Source of the DNA: Candidatus Uhrbacteria bacterium
Lineage (GTDB): Bacteria; Patescibacteriota; Patescibacteriia; 2-12-FULL-60-25
NCBI GenBank assembly: GCA_003576745.1
Contig: QEVR01000001.1
Location: 186,001-250,000 of the forward strand
Direction: 5' to 3'
Length of the DNA: 64,000 nucleotides
In this document: positions 16,282-26,150 of the stretch, piece by piece
How the letters are laid out: each line of letters begins with the position of its first letter
How positions within the stretch are numbered: the first letter of the stretch is position 1
Notes under the pieces: model-generated
The model's input: only the letters and a program-made list of their open reading frames with translations
Told to the model about the DNA's origin: nothing
Databases searched by the model: none
Made by a program: the position numbers and the translations under genes

Positions 16282-16659
16282 ATGTGGCTGTTCGTGGATA
16301 CGAGCGAGCGCGATTTTGCGCGCGTCGCGCTCCTTGGACCCCGTATTGTGATACGAACGGCAACGGGAAGGGGACGCGTTCTCCATGCTCTGTCCGCCGT
16401 CCTCCCTGCGCGGCGATTGTCCGCCGTTTCCGGCGTGTGCGTGGTAGCAGGACCCGGGCCGTTTTCCGCGGTTCGCTCGGGCGTCCTCGTCGGCAATCTC
16501 CTCGCCCGCGTCCTCGGGGTGCCGCTTATGCGGATTCTCAAGGACGACGCGTCGGATCTCCGGCGGGTGCAAGCGCGGCTCCGCGAAGGGTATCTTCGTC
16601 CGGTGGCCTATGTTTCGCCCATCTACGATGCCGAGCCCAATATTACCTGCCGCCCATGA
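16282..16659 (+). CDS. tsaB: short TsaB-like protein (tRNA t6A modification)
   Basis: TsaB partners TsaD in making the threonylcarbamoyl adenosine of ANN-decoding tRNAs. The product begins MWLFVDTSERDFARVALL and contains VVAGPGPFSAVRSGVLVGNLLARVLGVPL, which matches the TsaB signature GPGSFTGLRxG...A.gLa. It has only 125 residues against about 220 in most bacteria; the second ASKHA-like half is missing. Short TsaB forms are seen in reduced genomes. ATG 16282 starts directly at the first beta strand. The stop overlaps the following glycosyltransferase start (ATGA). Confidence 0.7.
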   Translation: MWLFVDTSERDFARVALLGPRIVIRTATGRGRVLHALSAVLPARRLSAVSGVCVVAGPGPFSAVRSGVLVGNLLARVLGVPLMRILKDDASDLRRVQARLREGYLRPVAYVSPIYDAEPNITCRP

Positions 16660-18146
16660 TACATTCGATGAATGAACGCCTCATTCGATCCATTCCCGGC
16701 CTCCTTATTTGGACGACACTTCTTGGATCTCTCGTGTTTTCCTATCTCGCGCCGATTTGGGTGATCTATTTTATCATTATCTTTGACTTATACTGGCTTT
16801 TTCGTATCGTATATTACATTCCGTTTCTTTTGGTCGCTTGGTACCGTTACCGCAGGGACATACGGCGGAACTGGCAGGCCGATGTTATGCAGATCGAGGG
16901 ATATGGCCGTATCCGTCATCTCATCTTCCTTCCCACCTACAGGGAAGATATCGGCGTTGTCCGGGAAACGCTTCGGAACCTTACGCGTTCGGCTCTGCCG
17001 AGCGACCGCATGATCATTTGTCTCGCAGGCGAAGAACGCGACCGCGAACGCTTCGCGGCCATCGCCGAGGCCATGAAGCGGGAATTCGGCTCTTCTTTTT
17101 TGTCGCTCATCACGACGGAGCACCCCGCGGATCTCCCGGACGAGATTCCCGGAAAGGGGAGCAATCTCAACTGGGCCGCGCATCAGATGGTGCCGGTCAT
17201 TGAATCCCTGGGCATCCGTCCCGAAGACCTGATCGTGTCCTCCTTCGATATCGATACGCAGGCGCATGAGCAGTATTTTTCCTGCCTGACGCATACATAT
17301 CTCACCGTCGCTGACCCTACGCGGAGCTCCTATCAGCCGATCGCGCTCTATAACAATAATTTGTGGGAAGCCAAAGCGCCGGTCCGCGTGGCTATGTTCG
17401 GCACCACGTTCTGGCTCTTGTCGGAGCTTGCGCGGCCGGAGAGAGCGCTCACGTTTTCTTCTCATTCCATGAGCTGGCGCATGCTGTTGGACGTAGGATT
17501 CTGGCAAAAAGACATCGTGTCGGAAGATTCGCGTATTTTTCTTCAGGCACTCGTGAAGTATCACGGCGATTACCGCGTGACGCCCCTGTATTTGCCCGTA
17601 TCCATGGATTCCGTGGATAGCGTGAATTACGCGAGCTCGCTTCGAGCGCTCTATAAGCAAATTCGACGCTGGGCATGGGGCGTGGAGAATTTTTCGTACA
17701 TGGTCGAGCATTTCCACAAAGACCGTATCATGCCGTTCCGCGTGAAATTCAGTTTTTTGTTCAAACAGCTTGAGGGTTCATATACTTGGGCCACGGCTCC
17801 CGTCATTATTACACTTTTAGGCCAGCTGCCCTTCTGGCTCGCATCGGAGCACTATCGATCCTTTGCTATTTTTCAGAATACGCCGTTTACGCTCCAGCGT
17901 CTTATGCAGCTTGCGCTCGTGGGGGTATTCGTCTCTGCCGCCTTAGCGCTCACGCTCCTGCCGCCCCGTCCGGCACATGTCCCGCGGCATCGGGCATTCG
18001 CCGTCATTCTTCTTCAGTGGCTTCTCCTGCCTGTTACCTTCGTCGTGTTCGGATCGATTCCGGCCATCGATGCTCAAACGAGATATCTTCTTGGCGGACG
18101 CTTCCGTCTGGGCTTCAATGTGTCGGCCAAGCGCAAGCTCGGCTGA
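16656..18146 (+). CDS. membrane-bound GT2 family glycosyltransferase (processive-type)
   Basis: A 496-residue protein. Two N-terminal transmembrane helices (about residues 10-60) are followed by a GT2 domain with HLIFLPTYREDIGVVRETL, a DxD-type SSFDIDTQ, the acceptor SEDSRIF and the QxxRW motif as QIRRWAWG. Three further helices lie near the C-terminus (from WATAPVIITLLGQLPFWL). This D,D,D,QxxRW architecture belongs to synthases such as cellulose or hyaluronan synthase relatives; the polymer made here is unknown. The start overlaps the tsaB stop. Confidence 0.85.
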   Translation: MIHSMNERLIRSIPGLLIWTTLLGSLVFSYLAPIWVIYFIIIFDLYWLFRIVYYIPFLLVAWYRYRRDIRRNWQADVMQIEGYGRIRHLIFLPTYREDIGVVRETLRNLTRSALPSDRMIICLAGEERDRERFAAIAEAMKREFGSSFLSLITTEHPADLPDEIPGKGSNLNWAAHQMVPVIESLGIRPEDLIVSSFDIDTQAHEQYFSCLTHTYLTVADPTRSSYQPIALYNNNLWEAKAPVRVAMFGTTFWLLSELARPERALTFSSHSMSWRMLLDVGFWQKDIVSEDSRIFLQALVKYHGDYRVTPLYLPVSMDSVDSVNYASSLRALYKQIRRWAWGVENFSYMVEHFHKDRIMPFRVKFSFLFKQLEGSYTWATAPVIITLLGQLPFWLASEHYRSFAIFQNTPFTLQRLMQLALVGVFVSAALALTLLPPRPAHVPRHRAFAVILLQWLLLPVTFVVFGSIPAIDAQTRYLLGGRFRLGFNVSAKRKLG

Positions 18147-18164
18147 GGCGTCTGCACTCCTCTT

Positions 18165-19220
18165 ATGGAACCGGCCAAAACCCTTGTCGTAAATGTGGTG
18201 ACGTGGAATTCTGCGCGTTTTTTGCCGCATCTGTTCGAATCGATCGCGGCGCAGACCACGAACGCTTTTACGGTGACCGTCGTGGATAATGCCTCGAGCG
18301 ACGGTACGCTCGCATGGCTCCGGGAAAAGGCTCGGGGCGTTCCCGTCCTGAAGAATTTTCGCAATGGAGGGTTTGCGCGAGCGCATAATCAGGCCATTGC
18401 CTTTGCGCTTCAGCGCTGGGAAGCGGAAGGCGCGCTGGACCGGAAATACATTTTGGTACTGAACCCGGACATCCTGCTTGCGCCCACCTGCATCGCGCAG
18501 TTGCTTTCTTTTATGGATACGCATCCCGACGTGGATATGGCCGGGCCGAAGCTTCTCCGCGCCGATCGCCGGACAAATGAAGACGGAGAGATTGTCGATA
18601 TCGAACGATCTTCTCTCATCGATTCCGCCGGCATATCTCTTTTGAAAAGCCGGCGTGTTATCGACCGCGGGGCGGGAGAAAAGGATTCCGGGCAGTATGA
18701 TGGAGGAGAGCCGTTCGGCATTTCGGGAGCCGCCATGCTCCTCCGCGCGTCTGTGATTCCGAGCATCGTGCTCCAAAACGGCGAGGTCTTTGATGAAGAT
18801 TTTTTTGCCTATAAGGAAGATGCGGATCTTTCCTGGCGTTTCCGGCTTTTGGGAAAACGCATCGCGTTCGTGCCCGGCGCAGTCGCGTGGCATCATCGAA
18901 CCGCCCGCGCATCCCGGGGCGGCTTGATCGAGCAGTATGCTATTCGGCGGAATCGAGCATCCGTCATTATGAAATATTCTCGGAGAAATCAGTTATGGCT
19001 TGAGTGGAAGAACGATGATGCCGGAAGCCGCCTTCTGCATTTTCCCTGGATTGCGGCGGAAAAAATACGACGCGTCTGCGCCGCCACGCTGTTTCCGTCA
19101 TCCGCTGTTCCCGCATTGTTTGAAGCTTGGGCGGGATTCGGACGCATGCGGCGCAAACGGAAAGAACTTTTGACCCGTCGCCGTTTATCCCCGGGACAGA
19201 TCCGCGCGCTGTTCTCGTAA
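18165..19220 (+). CDS. GT2 family glycosyltransferase (rhamnosyltransferase-like)
   Basis: A 351-residue soluble enzyme with the WbbL/rhamnosyltransferase-like pattern: VVTWNSARFLPHLFESI, VVDNASSDGTLAWL, the nucleotide-sugar site YILVLNPDILLAP, SGAAMLLRASV and FAYKEDADLSWRFRLLGKRI with the catalytic-region acids. The C-terminal 60 residues are basic and may touch the membrane. It starts 18 bp after the previous glycosyltransferase and is followed by another GT2 one base later, so these act in one pathway for a surface glycan. Donor and acceptor cannot be read from the sequence. Confidence 0.88.
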   Translation: MEPAKTLVVNVVTWNSARFLPHLFESIAAQTTNAFTVTVVDNASSDGTLAWLREKARGVPVLKNFRNGGFARAHNQAIAFALQRWEAEGALDRKYILVLNPDILLAPTCIAQLLSFMDTHPDVDMAGPKLLRADRRTNEDGEIVDIERSSLIDSAGISLLKSRRVIDRGAGEKDSGQYDGGEPFGISGAAMLLRASVIPSIVLQNGEVFDEDFFAYKEDADLSWRFRLLGKRIAFVPGAVAWHHRTARASRGGLIEQYAIRRNRASVIMKYSRRNQLWLEWKNDDAGSRLLHFPWIAAEKIRRVCAATLFPSSAVPALFEAWAGFGRMRRKRKELLTRRRLSPGQIRALFS

Positions 19221-19221
19221 T

Positions 19222-20103
19222 ATGGCCGAAACGCCGAAGGTTTCTTTTATCACGGTCTGCTATCGCACGCCGAATCTCATCCGCGTCCTTTTGAAAGGAA
19301 TCGAACGCGCGAATTTTTCTTTTCCGTTCGAATATTTTCTTGTGGATAACGGGCAAGACGGGACAGCGGCGATGGTTCGCGAGCGTTTTCCGTGGGTGAC
19401 GGTGCTCGCCCCCGGCGCGAATGTGGGGTTCGCACGGGGGAATAATCTGGCATTCCGGCGCGCCGCCGGAACGTATTGCATGCTCGTCAATCCCGACCTA
19501 ACCGTGTTCCCCGGGCAAATGGAGGCGCTGCTGGCATTCGCCGATACCCATCCCGATATCGGCATGGCGGGCCCGCGCATCGAGAACCCCAATGGCACGC
19601 GGCAGGAAACGTGTACACGGTTTCCGACTCCGCTCACGCCGGTATGCAGCCGCACCGTTCTCGGAAAACTCCCCTGGGGCCGTTCCGTCATTGACAGATA
19701 TCTTATGCGCGATATTCCGCATGACGAGCCGCACGACGCCGACGGCCTGTACGGATCCGCCATCCTCATCCGTCGTTCCGTCCTTGAGGATGTCGGATAT
19801 TTCGACGAAGGATTCTTTATGTACTATGAGGATGTGGACCTGTGCCGCCGCGTGTGGGAGCGGGGCTGGCGGGTCACGTATGCGCCGGTAGCCCGATTTG
19901 TGCATTATCACCAGCGCGAAAGCCTGGTTCGCACGCCGCTGGACCTGTTTACGAACCGCCTGCTACGCATTCATATCGCAAGTGGTGTACGATACTTCTG
20001 GAAATACCGGAATACGCCGTTCCCGGCGCGCCGTATCGTATCCGAACGATCCGTCGAAAGCGCACAGACGGCGCCAACAGAAACGCCGTCATCTCTATCT
20101 TAA
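19222..20103 (+). CDS. GT2 family glycosyltransferase
   Basis: A 293-residue protein of the same subfamily as its upstream neighbour: SFITVCYRTPNLIRVLL, FLVDNGQDGTAAMV, the donor-site MLVNPDLTVF, DADGLYGSAILIRRSVLEDVGYFDEGFFMYYEDVDLCRRVWERGW. Catalytic and binding acids are intact. There is one base between the upstream stop and this ATG. It probably adds a different sugar in the same chain. Confidence 0.88.
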   Translation: MAETPKVSFITVCYRTPNLIRVLLKGIERANFSFPFEYFLVDNGQDGTAAMVRERFPWVTVLAPGANVGFARGNNLAFRRAAGTYCMLVNPDLTVFPGQMEALLAFADTHPDIGMAGPRIENPNGTRQETCTRFPTPLTPVCSRTVLGKLPWGRSVIDRYLMRDIPHDEPHDADGLYGSAILIRRSVLEDVGYFDEGFFMYYEDVDLCRRVWERGWRVTYAPVARFVHYHQRESLVRTPLDLFTNRLLRIHIASGVRYFWKYRNTPFPARRIVSERSVESAQTAPTETPSSLS

Positions 20104-20132
20104 GGGACATGGCGACATGATTCTTGAGGGGC

Positions 20133-22268
20133 ATGCCTACGAATAAACCTCCAAAAAGGGAAAGTCCGAATTTTTTAACCTGTCCCGGGGTTCCTGCATT
20201 GTCGTCTCCCGATTCCTCATCTCCCGCAGCTCCCGCGTCTGACGCATCTCTCCCGAAGCCGTATCCGCCTTCTTTGGACGCGGCGACGAGGGCGCCCGGT
20301 ATCCCTGTTGTTTTGTCGAGACGTCGAAAAGGGCGCAACAAACCCCTCCTATGGATCTCGCTCGCGCTCATGCTGCTCGTCGCCATTGCCACGGGTCCGG
20401 CTTTGTTTTCGCTGGGGAGGGCGGGGGTATCCGCCCAGTCGGCCAAACAGGCCGTAACCCGCATGCAGACGCGCATGGAGGCGCGCGATTTTCAGGGAGC
20501 GTCCCGGGAACTCGACACGGCCTATACGTCCCTGCTCACCATGAAAGACGCCCTGCGCGGCGTGGGATTTTGGAGGGATGTTCCCGGCATCGGAACGCAA
20601 ATACGCGCATTGGAAGACGCCGCGTCGGCCGGTGCGGAAACGCTGGATGGCGTGCGGGGCATTGTCGCTGTCGCCGCGCAAATACACGACATTGCGAGCC
20701 ATGCCGAGGCGCTGACAGGCGAGCTGGGCGCCGGCGTGGATACGAGCAAATCATTCGAGGCGCTCACCGCCCAAGAAAAACGATCCATTCTTTCGCGTCT
20801 CGACGCCGCATTGCCCGACATGCGCGCGGCGCAGGCGAAAATCGACATCGCGCTCCAAACATATGAGCGCATTCCGCAAAACGAGCTCGTGGCGCCGCTT
20901 CGAACCGCGCTTGCTCCCGTCACGGAACTGCTCCCGAAACTCAAACGGACGCTTGATGAGGCCGTCCCGTTGCTCGAAGTCATGATTCCGCTTGCCGGGT
21001 ATCCGGAACCCGCCGAATATCTTATTCTCCTGCAAAATACCGATGAAATCCGCCCGACCGGAGGCTTTATCGGTACGGTTGGAAAACTAACCATCGACGG
21101 CGGAGATATTCAGCGTTTCGAATTCGACGACGTATATAACATCGATAATCCCGCGTCCGGTTCGTGGAAAGAACCGGCACCAGAGCCCATGACAACATGG
21201 CTTCGCGTGCCAACGCTGTTCTTTCGGGATGCCAACTGGTCTCCGGATTTCCCCACCTCGGCCGAAACGCTTCTGGATTTTTATGTACGTGAGGTGGAAA
21301 TCGGCACAGGCGCGAGGCCGCAGGCACCGAATATCGTTCTGGCATTGAACCCGCCACTGTTCCGCGAGCTTTTACGCATAGTGGGTCCCATTACCATCGA
21401 GAACTTCACCTTCACCGCGGACGATTATTTCGACATTCTCGAATACCAGGTGGAAGTCGGATTCCTGGAGCAGGGTATTCCGAGGACGCAGAGGAAAGCC
21501 CTCATTTCCAAGCTTGGGGATGAGCTTATGGCGCGACTACTTAAACTCCCGGTATCTCGATGGCCCGAACTCCTTGATCTCCTGACCAGGTCGCTCGACC
21601 AAAAACAAGTAATTGTATACGCGCGCGACCCTCACACGCTTTCGCGGCTCGATCAGCTCGGTTGGACTGGGAGGGCGCTTCCCGCCCGAGGCGACTTCAT
21701 ATGGATTGTGGACGCGAATCTTGCCGCCTTAAAGACGGACGGCGTCATGGATAAGCGCGCGGAATATTCGCTGGATGCCACGGATCCGAATAATCCCATT
21801 GCGACTCTTCGCCTTCGCTACACGAATAATGCTCCCGGATTTACGGAGTACAGATATACGCGGTATCGGAGCTATACCCGCGTATATGTACCGGACGGAG
21901 CAGAGCTTCTTTCCTCGAATGGCGCCATGAAAAACGATCGCGTGTTCGGCGGACGCGTGGATGTTATGCGGGAACTCGGGAAAACCGTATTTGGCGCATT
22001 CTGGTCCATTGAGCCGGGCCGCACGCAGGATCTCGTTTTTACCTATCGTCTGCCCGCATCTGTCGGAAGGCAAATACAGGAGGGGGCATATCGTCTTGAC
22101 TGGCAAAAGCAACCAGGGAATGATACGGCCGAATGGACGATGGACATCGCCTTCGGAAAACCTCTTAGGAGCGCTTCGCCGCCGGAAGACTCCGAGGATC
22201 ACGGAGACGATCGATACCGCTTTGAAACGCAAAGCCTCACAGATAGGTCCATTGACGTCGCCTTTTGA
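20133..22268 (+). CDS. DUF4012 domain-containing membrane protein
   Basis: About 711 residues. A Pro/Ser-rich cytoplasmic N-terminus is followed by one transmembrane helix (LWISLALMLLVAIATGPALFSL, about residues 71-92), then a helical region to about residue 270. The DUF4012 core is recognisable from YLILLQNTDEIRPTGGFIGTVGKLTIDGGDI, DANWSPDFPTSAETLLDFY and NIVLALNPPLFRELLRIVGPI. DUF4012 proteins occur with exopolysaccharide genes in Actinobacteria, Chloroflexi and Patescibacteria, and share a fold hint with LytR-CpsA-Psr proteins in the NTDEIRPTGG motif. A role in glycan attachment or export is inference. ATG 20133 is preferred over TTG 20124. Confidence 0.85.
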   Translation: MPTNKPPKRESPNFLTCPGVPALSSPDSSSPAAPASDASLPKPYPPSLDAATRAPGIPVVLSRRRKGRNKPLLWISLALMLLVAIATGPALFSLGRAGVSAQSAKQAVTRMQTRMEARDFQGASRELDTAYTSLLTMKDALRGVGFWRDVPGIGTQIRALEDAASAGAETLDGVRGIVAVAAQIHDIASHAEALTGELGAGVDTSKSFEALTAQEKRSILSRLDAALPDMRAAQAKIDIALQTYERIPQNELVAPLRTALAPVTELLPKLKRTLDEAVPLLEVMIPLAGYPEPAEYLILLQNTDEIRPTGGFIGTVGKLTIDGGDIQRFEFDDVYNIDNPASGSWKEPAPEPMTTWLRVPTLFFRDANWSPDFPTSAETLLDFYVREVEIGTGARPQAPNIVLALNPPLFRELLRIVGPITIENFTFTADDYFDILEYQVEVGFLEQGIPRTQRKALISKLGDELMARLLKLPVSRWPELLDLLTRSLDQKQVIVYARDPHTLSRLDQLGWTGRALPARGDFIWIVDANLAALKTDGVMDKRAEYSLDATDPNNPIATLRLRYTNNAPGFTEYRYTRYRSYTRVYVPDGAELLSSNGAMKNDRVFGGRVDVMRELGKTVFGAFWSIEPGRTQDLVFTYRLPASVGRQIQEGAYRLDWQKQPGNDTAEWTMDIAFGKPLRSASPPEDSEDHGDDRYRFETQSLTDRSIDVAF

Positions 22269-22289
22269 ACACTCAAACGATTCAACCTC

Positions 22290-23294
22290 ATGTTCGCCAA
22301 AAAAATTGGCATTGATTTGGGCACCACAACGGTTCTCGTCTACATGCCGAAAAAGGGGATTATCATCAATGAGCCTTCCGTGGTTGCTATTTCGGTTGTC
22401 GATAAAAAAGTCCTCGCTGTCGGCAAGGAAGCAAAAGAAATGCTTGGGCGCACGCCAGACACTATCGTGGCAAAACGCCCCCTGAAAGACGGGGTTATCG
22501 CTGACTATCGGACAACCGAAGCCATGCTCCGGTATTTTATCAATAAGGCTTTGGGAGGCATGCGTCTGTTTCGCGTGGAGGTCATGGTAGCCGTTCCGGG
22601 GGGAATCACCTCTACCGAGCGACGCGCCGTTATCGATGCGACCATCTCCGCGGGAGCGAAGGCGGCATACATCATTAAAGAACCGGTGGTGGCTGCAATT
22701 GGAGCCGATATTCCCATTGGTTCCGCATCCGGGCACATGATTATCGACATTGGCGGCGGCACGTCGGAAATCGCCGTGATTTCCCTCGGCGGCATCGTTT
22801 CTTCTTCATCCATCCGTATCGGCGGCAATAAGCTCGATACGGCCATTATGGAGCATATCCGCCGTAAGTTCGGTCTCGCTATCGGAGAGCGGACCGCGGA
22901 AGAAGTAAAAATCCAAATCGGTTCCGCCCTGTATCTTGAAGATAAGCTGGAGATGCAGGTAAAAGGCCGCGATATGGTATCGGGACTGCCGCGCATTTCC
23001 ACTATTTCGAGCGACGATATTACGGATGCTATCCAGCATGAGCTGCAGGGAATGGTGGAAGCCGTAAAGGACGTCCTGCACAATACGCCGCCGGAATTGT
23101 CCGCGGATGTTATGGAAAAGGGGATGGTGCTCTCCGGCGGCTCAGCGCAGCTCCGGAATCTCGACAAACTTTTTTCGGAAGCTACGGGCGTCCCCGCATT
23201 CGTCGCCCAGGATCCCCAGCAGTGCGTGGCTCGCGGCACGGGCATTGCGCTCGAAAATCTCGACAGCTACAAGCGGAGTATTTTTTCATCATAG
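22290..23294 (+). CDS. mreB: rod shape-determining protein MreB
   Basis: Bacterial actin that directs peripheral peptidoglycan synthesis. The product has 334 residues. Actin-family motifs are intact: phosphate-1 IGIDLGTTTVLVYM, connect-1 AVPGGITSTERRAVIDA, phosphate-2 MIIDIGGGTSEIAVISLGG, adenosine VLSGGSAQLRNLDKLF. The amphipathic N-terminus MFAKK matches family members. It lies 21 bp after the DUF4012 gene without a Shine-Dalgarno site. mreC/D are not in the window. Confidence 0.95.
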   Translation: MFAKKIGIDLGTTTVLVYMPKKGIIINEPSVVAISVVDKKVLAVGKEAKEMLGRTPDTIVAKRPLKDGVIADYRTTEAMLRYFINKALGGMRLFRVEVMVAVPGGITSTERRAVIDATISAGAKAAYIIKEPVVAAIGADIPIGSASGHMIIDIGGGTSEIAVISLGGIVSSSSIRIGGNKLDTAIMEHIRRKFGLAIGERTAEEVKIQIGSALYLEDKLEMQVKGRDMVSGLPRISTISSDDITDAIQHELQGMVEAVKDVLHNTPPELSADVMEKGMVLSGGSAQLRNLDKLFSEATGVPAFVAQDPQQCVARGTGIALENLDSYKRSIFSS

Positions 23295-23362
23295 AATGTT
23301 TTTCGGAGATATATTGCGTTCATCGCGATGTTTGATAAGGTTGTCCCGGAGGTTGGTTTTTC

Positions 23363-23599
23363 ATGAATGATGTACATGTCCGCATCCGTTCCTTCCTACA
23401 TACAAAGCAATGTCCGTGCGCTTTTGGCGAAATCGCCGAGGGTGTCTGCCTCGATGCCGCGACCTTGCGAGTCGAACTACACACCCTCTGCAGAGAAGGA
23501 TTCATCGAAGAGATCGGTGAAGATTCTTTTGTCTGCCTGCATGAAGCGGATCAGAAAATTGCTCCGCGTGTTGCGGAGAACGGCATTGTTCACGCATGA
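23363..23599 (+). CDS. small winged-helix-like protein (78 aa)
   Basis: A 78-residue protein with a predicted helix-turn-helix of MarR/FaeA-like type: IRSFLHTKQCPCAFGEIAEGVCLDAATLRVELHTLCREGFIEEIGEDSFVCL. A Shine-Dalgarno sequence (cggaggt, about 12 bp upstream) and an extended -10 TGaTAAGGT (23333-23341) support ATG 23363. It is followed by a strong terminator. The function is unknown; it is probably a DNA-binding regulator. Confidence 0.7.
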   Translation: MNDVHVRIRSFLHTKQCPCAFGEIAEGVCLDAATLRVELHTLCREGFIEEIGEDSFVCLHEADQKIAPRVAENGIVHA

Positions 23600-23620
23600 T
23601 CGCGCTTCGCGATACATGCG

Positions 23621-23649
23621 AAAGCCCCCGCCGTCGGCGAGGGCTTTTT
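23621..23649 (+). terminator. intrinsic terminator
   Basis: Stem AAAGCCC-CGCC/GGCG-GGGCTTT with a short loop and a T run (ttttt). It may also end the opposing gene at 23656, since the stem is symmetrical. Confidence 0.85.
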
Positions 23650-23655
23650 CGTGAG

Positions 23656-24123
23656 TCAGGGGACAGGAAGGCTCATCCCCGAAGATAAGGGATACAGCGT
23701 CAGGCGAAACCAGGCGCTGTCCCGCACCGGTTCGGTGCCGGGGACGATGGGCAGGAGCGCAGGTTTTGGCGGAGGAGCGGAAAGGCGAAGTAGAAGATCG
23801 GCCGGCATCGGACCGCCGATGTTGCGCAGGAGAAGCATGGGCGCCGGACCTTCAGCGTCGTCGAAGGCATACGCGTACCCGCGTGTTCCATTCGCGCCTC
23901 CATGCCACATGTGCGCCCTCTGGTACGCCTCGATGCGCGCCATGCGCAGGGCGTCATGCAGCTTCGGAAGGAATCGTCGCGCAAAGGCTTCCGTGTCCTG
24001 TGCCGACACGTGATAGGGCAGGCGATTCGGCTCGGGGTCGAGCGGCGGCGTATACGCGTTCGCGCGGGCGGGCATGCAAACGAAGCAAAGAAGGAACATG
24101 GCTACAATCATTTTTCGGTTCAT
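23656..24123 (-). CDS. exported hypothetical protein
   Basis: A 155-residue protein with a clear signal peptide (MNRKMIVAMFLLCFVCMPARANA, cleavage after ANA). The mature part is small, rich in Pro, Arg and Leu, with no recognised domain. It has one of the best ribosome binding sites in the window, aaggagga 6 bp before the ATG, in contrast to most neighbours. It is convergent with the small HTH gene and divergent from the GT4 gene at 24221. Confidence 0.8.
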   Translation of the reverse strand: MNRKMIVAMFLLCFVCMPARANAYTPPLDPEPNRLPYHVSAQDTEAFARRFLPKLHDALRMARIEAYQRAHMWHGGANGTRGYAYAFDDAEGPAPMLLLRNIGGPMPADLLLRLSAPPPKPALLPIVPGTEPVRDSAWFRLTLYPLSSGMSLPVP

Positions 24124-24204
24124 GGTTTCCTCCTTGGCATACGGAAAAGGGCGAAGGTCGCCAGTATACTCGCCGGATCGTTCACGTTCAACCGCTATTC
24201 CGTG

Positions 24205-24213
24205 TGTTACACT
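24205..24213 (+). promoter_or_regulatory. extended -10 element
   Basis: TGtTACACT ending 7 bases before ATG 24221, predicting a leaderless mRNA. No good -35. Confidence 0.5.
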
Positions 24214-24220
24214 TCACTTC

Positions 24221-25354
24221 ATGCTCATCGGTATTGACGCGACCCGAGCCAATAAACCCGAAAAAACGGGCGTAGAATGGTATGCATGGCATCTTATTCA
24301 GGAGATGAAAAAGCTTACCGTCAATGACGGGAATTCCTGGGTGCTCTATACGCGCGAGCCGCTCCGCGGCGAGCTTTCGGCCCTTCCGGAAAACTGGTAT
24401 GAGGTTCGAGCAGGCTGGCCCCCAAGACGGCTGTGGACGCAGGTACGATTGTCTTGGGAAATGTGGCGACGGCCGGTGGATGTTCTTTTTGTGCCGGCAC
24501 ACGTTTTGCCCTCCATTCGTCCGGAAAAAAGCGTTGTCACGGTTCATGACGTTGGGTTCCGCCGGCATCCGAGACTCTATCAGCGCGCGGATATCGAATA
24601 CCATGAAGCCAGCACGCGGCATTTGGCAAAAACCGATGCGCGTATTATCACCGTTTCGGAGTTTTCGGGGAAAGAGCTCGTGGAGTTGTATCATGTGGAT
24701 CCGAAACGCATCGCCATTATTCCGAATGGCATCGATCATGAACGGTATAAGCCCGCGACCGACCGTTCGGCGATTGACGCCGTCCTCACGCGGTTGCAGA
24801 TTCCGACGCCGTATTTTTTGACGGTGGGCAGGCTGGAAGCCAAAAAGAATATCGTCAATATCGTAAAGGCATTCAATGCATTCAAGGTGCACCGCGGCCT
24901 TGGCGATCCCACGCGTCTCGTTTTTGCCGGCAAGCCCGGGTATCAGTATTCCGTCATCAAGAAAGCCATCGAAGCATCGCCCTACAGGGATCAGATTATC
25001 GAGCTCGGCTATACAGACGAAAACGATCTTCCGTCGCTTTTCTCCGGCGCCGTGGGCCTTATCCATCTGTCATGGTATGAGGGCTTCGGTATTCCGCCGG
25101 TGCAGGCAATGGCATGCGGCTGTCCCGTTATCGCCTCGAGCGTCGCATCCCTGCCGGAGATTATCGGCGCGGAGAATGGGCTGTTCGTTTCGCCTGCGGA
25201 ACCGGATCAGGCGGCTCGGGCCATGGATAGACTGCTGAATGAACCCGCGCTTCGGCAATCGTTGTCGAGCAAGGGGATGCAGCGGGCCGCCATATACACC
25301 TGGAAAAGCGCCGCGGAAAAAACCATTCCCGTATTGACGCAATGGGTCGTGTAA
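24221..25354 (+). CDS. GT4 family glycosyltransferase (mannosyltransferase-like)
   Basis: A 377-residue retaining glycosyltransferase of GT-B fold. The N-domain begins [25 protein letters not shown] and includes [13 protein letters not shown]. The C-domain includes [20 protein letters not shown], the conserved [18 protein letters not shown] and the EX7E-type donor site [22 protein letters not shown]. It resembles the WbaZ/MtfB-like mannosyltransferases. ATG 24221 begins at the first beta strand. It lies 15 bp before the TrmB-like regulator, which may control it. Confidence 0.9.
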   Translation: MLIGIDATRANKPEKTGVEWYAWHLIQEMKKLTVNDGNSWVLYTREPLRGELSALPENWYEVRAGWPPRRLWTQVRLSWEMWRRPVDVLFVPAHVLPSIRPEKSVVTVHDVGFRRHPRLYQRADIEYHEASTRHLAKTDARIITVSEFSGKELVELYHVDPKRIAIIPNGIDHERYKPATDRSAIDAVLTRLQIPTPYFLTVGRLEAKKNIVNIVKAFNAFKVHRGLGDPTRLVFAGKPGYQYSVIKKAIEASPYRDQIIELGYTDENDLPSLFSGAVGLIHLSWYEGFGIPPVQAMACGCPVIASSVASLPEIIGAENGLFVSPAEPDQAARAMDRLLNEPALRQSLSSKGMQRAAIYTWKSAAEKTIPVLTQWVV

Positions 25355-25369
25355 GGTGAATTGTTGCAT

Positions 25370-26149
25370 ATGCTTGACCGCCTGGCGCGGCATCTTGCGG
25401 ATGCGGGTCTCGGAGAAAAAGAGGCCCGTGTGTATTTGGCGCTGCTTGGTTTGGGAACGGCCTCTGCGCAGGACATCGCCGCACATTCCGATGTTCATCG
25501 TGCCACAACCTATCTTGCTCTGGAGTCGCTTAAGCAGCGCGGGCTCGTGAAAGCATCCGACCAGAACAAACGGACGGTTTTTTCCGCGGAACATCCAGAA
25601 CGCTTGCGAGATCACGTTCGGGAAGAGCTTCAGCGCGCGCAGGAAAAAGAACGAAACGCCAATGCATATCTCCCGGAATTGGAGGCGCTGTTCCGGGCGC
25701 CTGCGCAAAAGCCCGTTGTCCGGTATTTTCAGGGAACCGAGGGTCTCCGCGCATTCCGGGAAGCCCTCGCGAATATCTCCAGTGAACGTTGCGATGCGTT
25801 CATCCGTCTCGATGATTCTCTGCGCGCTATCGCAGACGAGGGGAGCGATGCGCGTTTCGAGAGCTTTCGAAGCAAGCTGAAATTCCGTTTCTTGTATGTG
25901 GCGGAAGCAGGAACGCCGCTTCCCGCATTTCCGGATATCTATCGTTCGCGTATCGAAACGCGCATCATTCCGTTGCCGCCGTTCGAATTCAGCGGGGAGA
26001 TCGGTTTGCTCGATCATGTCATGTATTTCGTCTCCGCATCTCCCGACATTGTTGGCTGCGTCGTGGAGAGTCCGCATGTTGCGGCGCTCTTTCGCGCACA
26101 ATTCGACCATGCGTGGAAATACGCCGCTTCCCAGTTGTCCAAAAAGTGA
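25370..26149 (+). CDS. TrmB-family transcriptional regulator
   Basis: A 259-residue protein. The N-terminal winged helix is typical of TrmB: LADAGLGEKEARVYLALLGLGTASAQDIA...HRATTYLALESLKQRGLVKA. A coiled-coil linker (about residues 75-105) follows, then an effector-like domain with VRYFQGTEGLRAFREALA. TrmB proteins were described as sugar-responsive regulators in Archaea and are abundant in Patescibacteria. Shine-Dalgarno-like aaggtga lies 10 bp before ATG 25370. A strong hairpin follows. Confidence 0.85.
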   Translation: MLDRLARHLADAGLGEKEARVYLALLGLGTASAQDIAAHSDVHRATTYLALESLKQRGLVKASDQNKRTVFSAEHPERLRDHVREELQRAQEKERNANAYLPELEALFRAPAQKPVVRYFQGTEGLRAFREALANISSERCDAFIRLDDSLRAIADEGSDARFESFRSKLKFRFLYVAEAGTPLPAFPDIYRSRIETRIIPLPPFEFSGEIGLLDHVMYFVSASPDIVGCVVESPHVAALFRAQFDHAWKYAASQLSKK

Positions 26150-26150
26150 A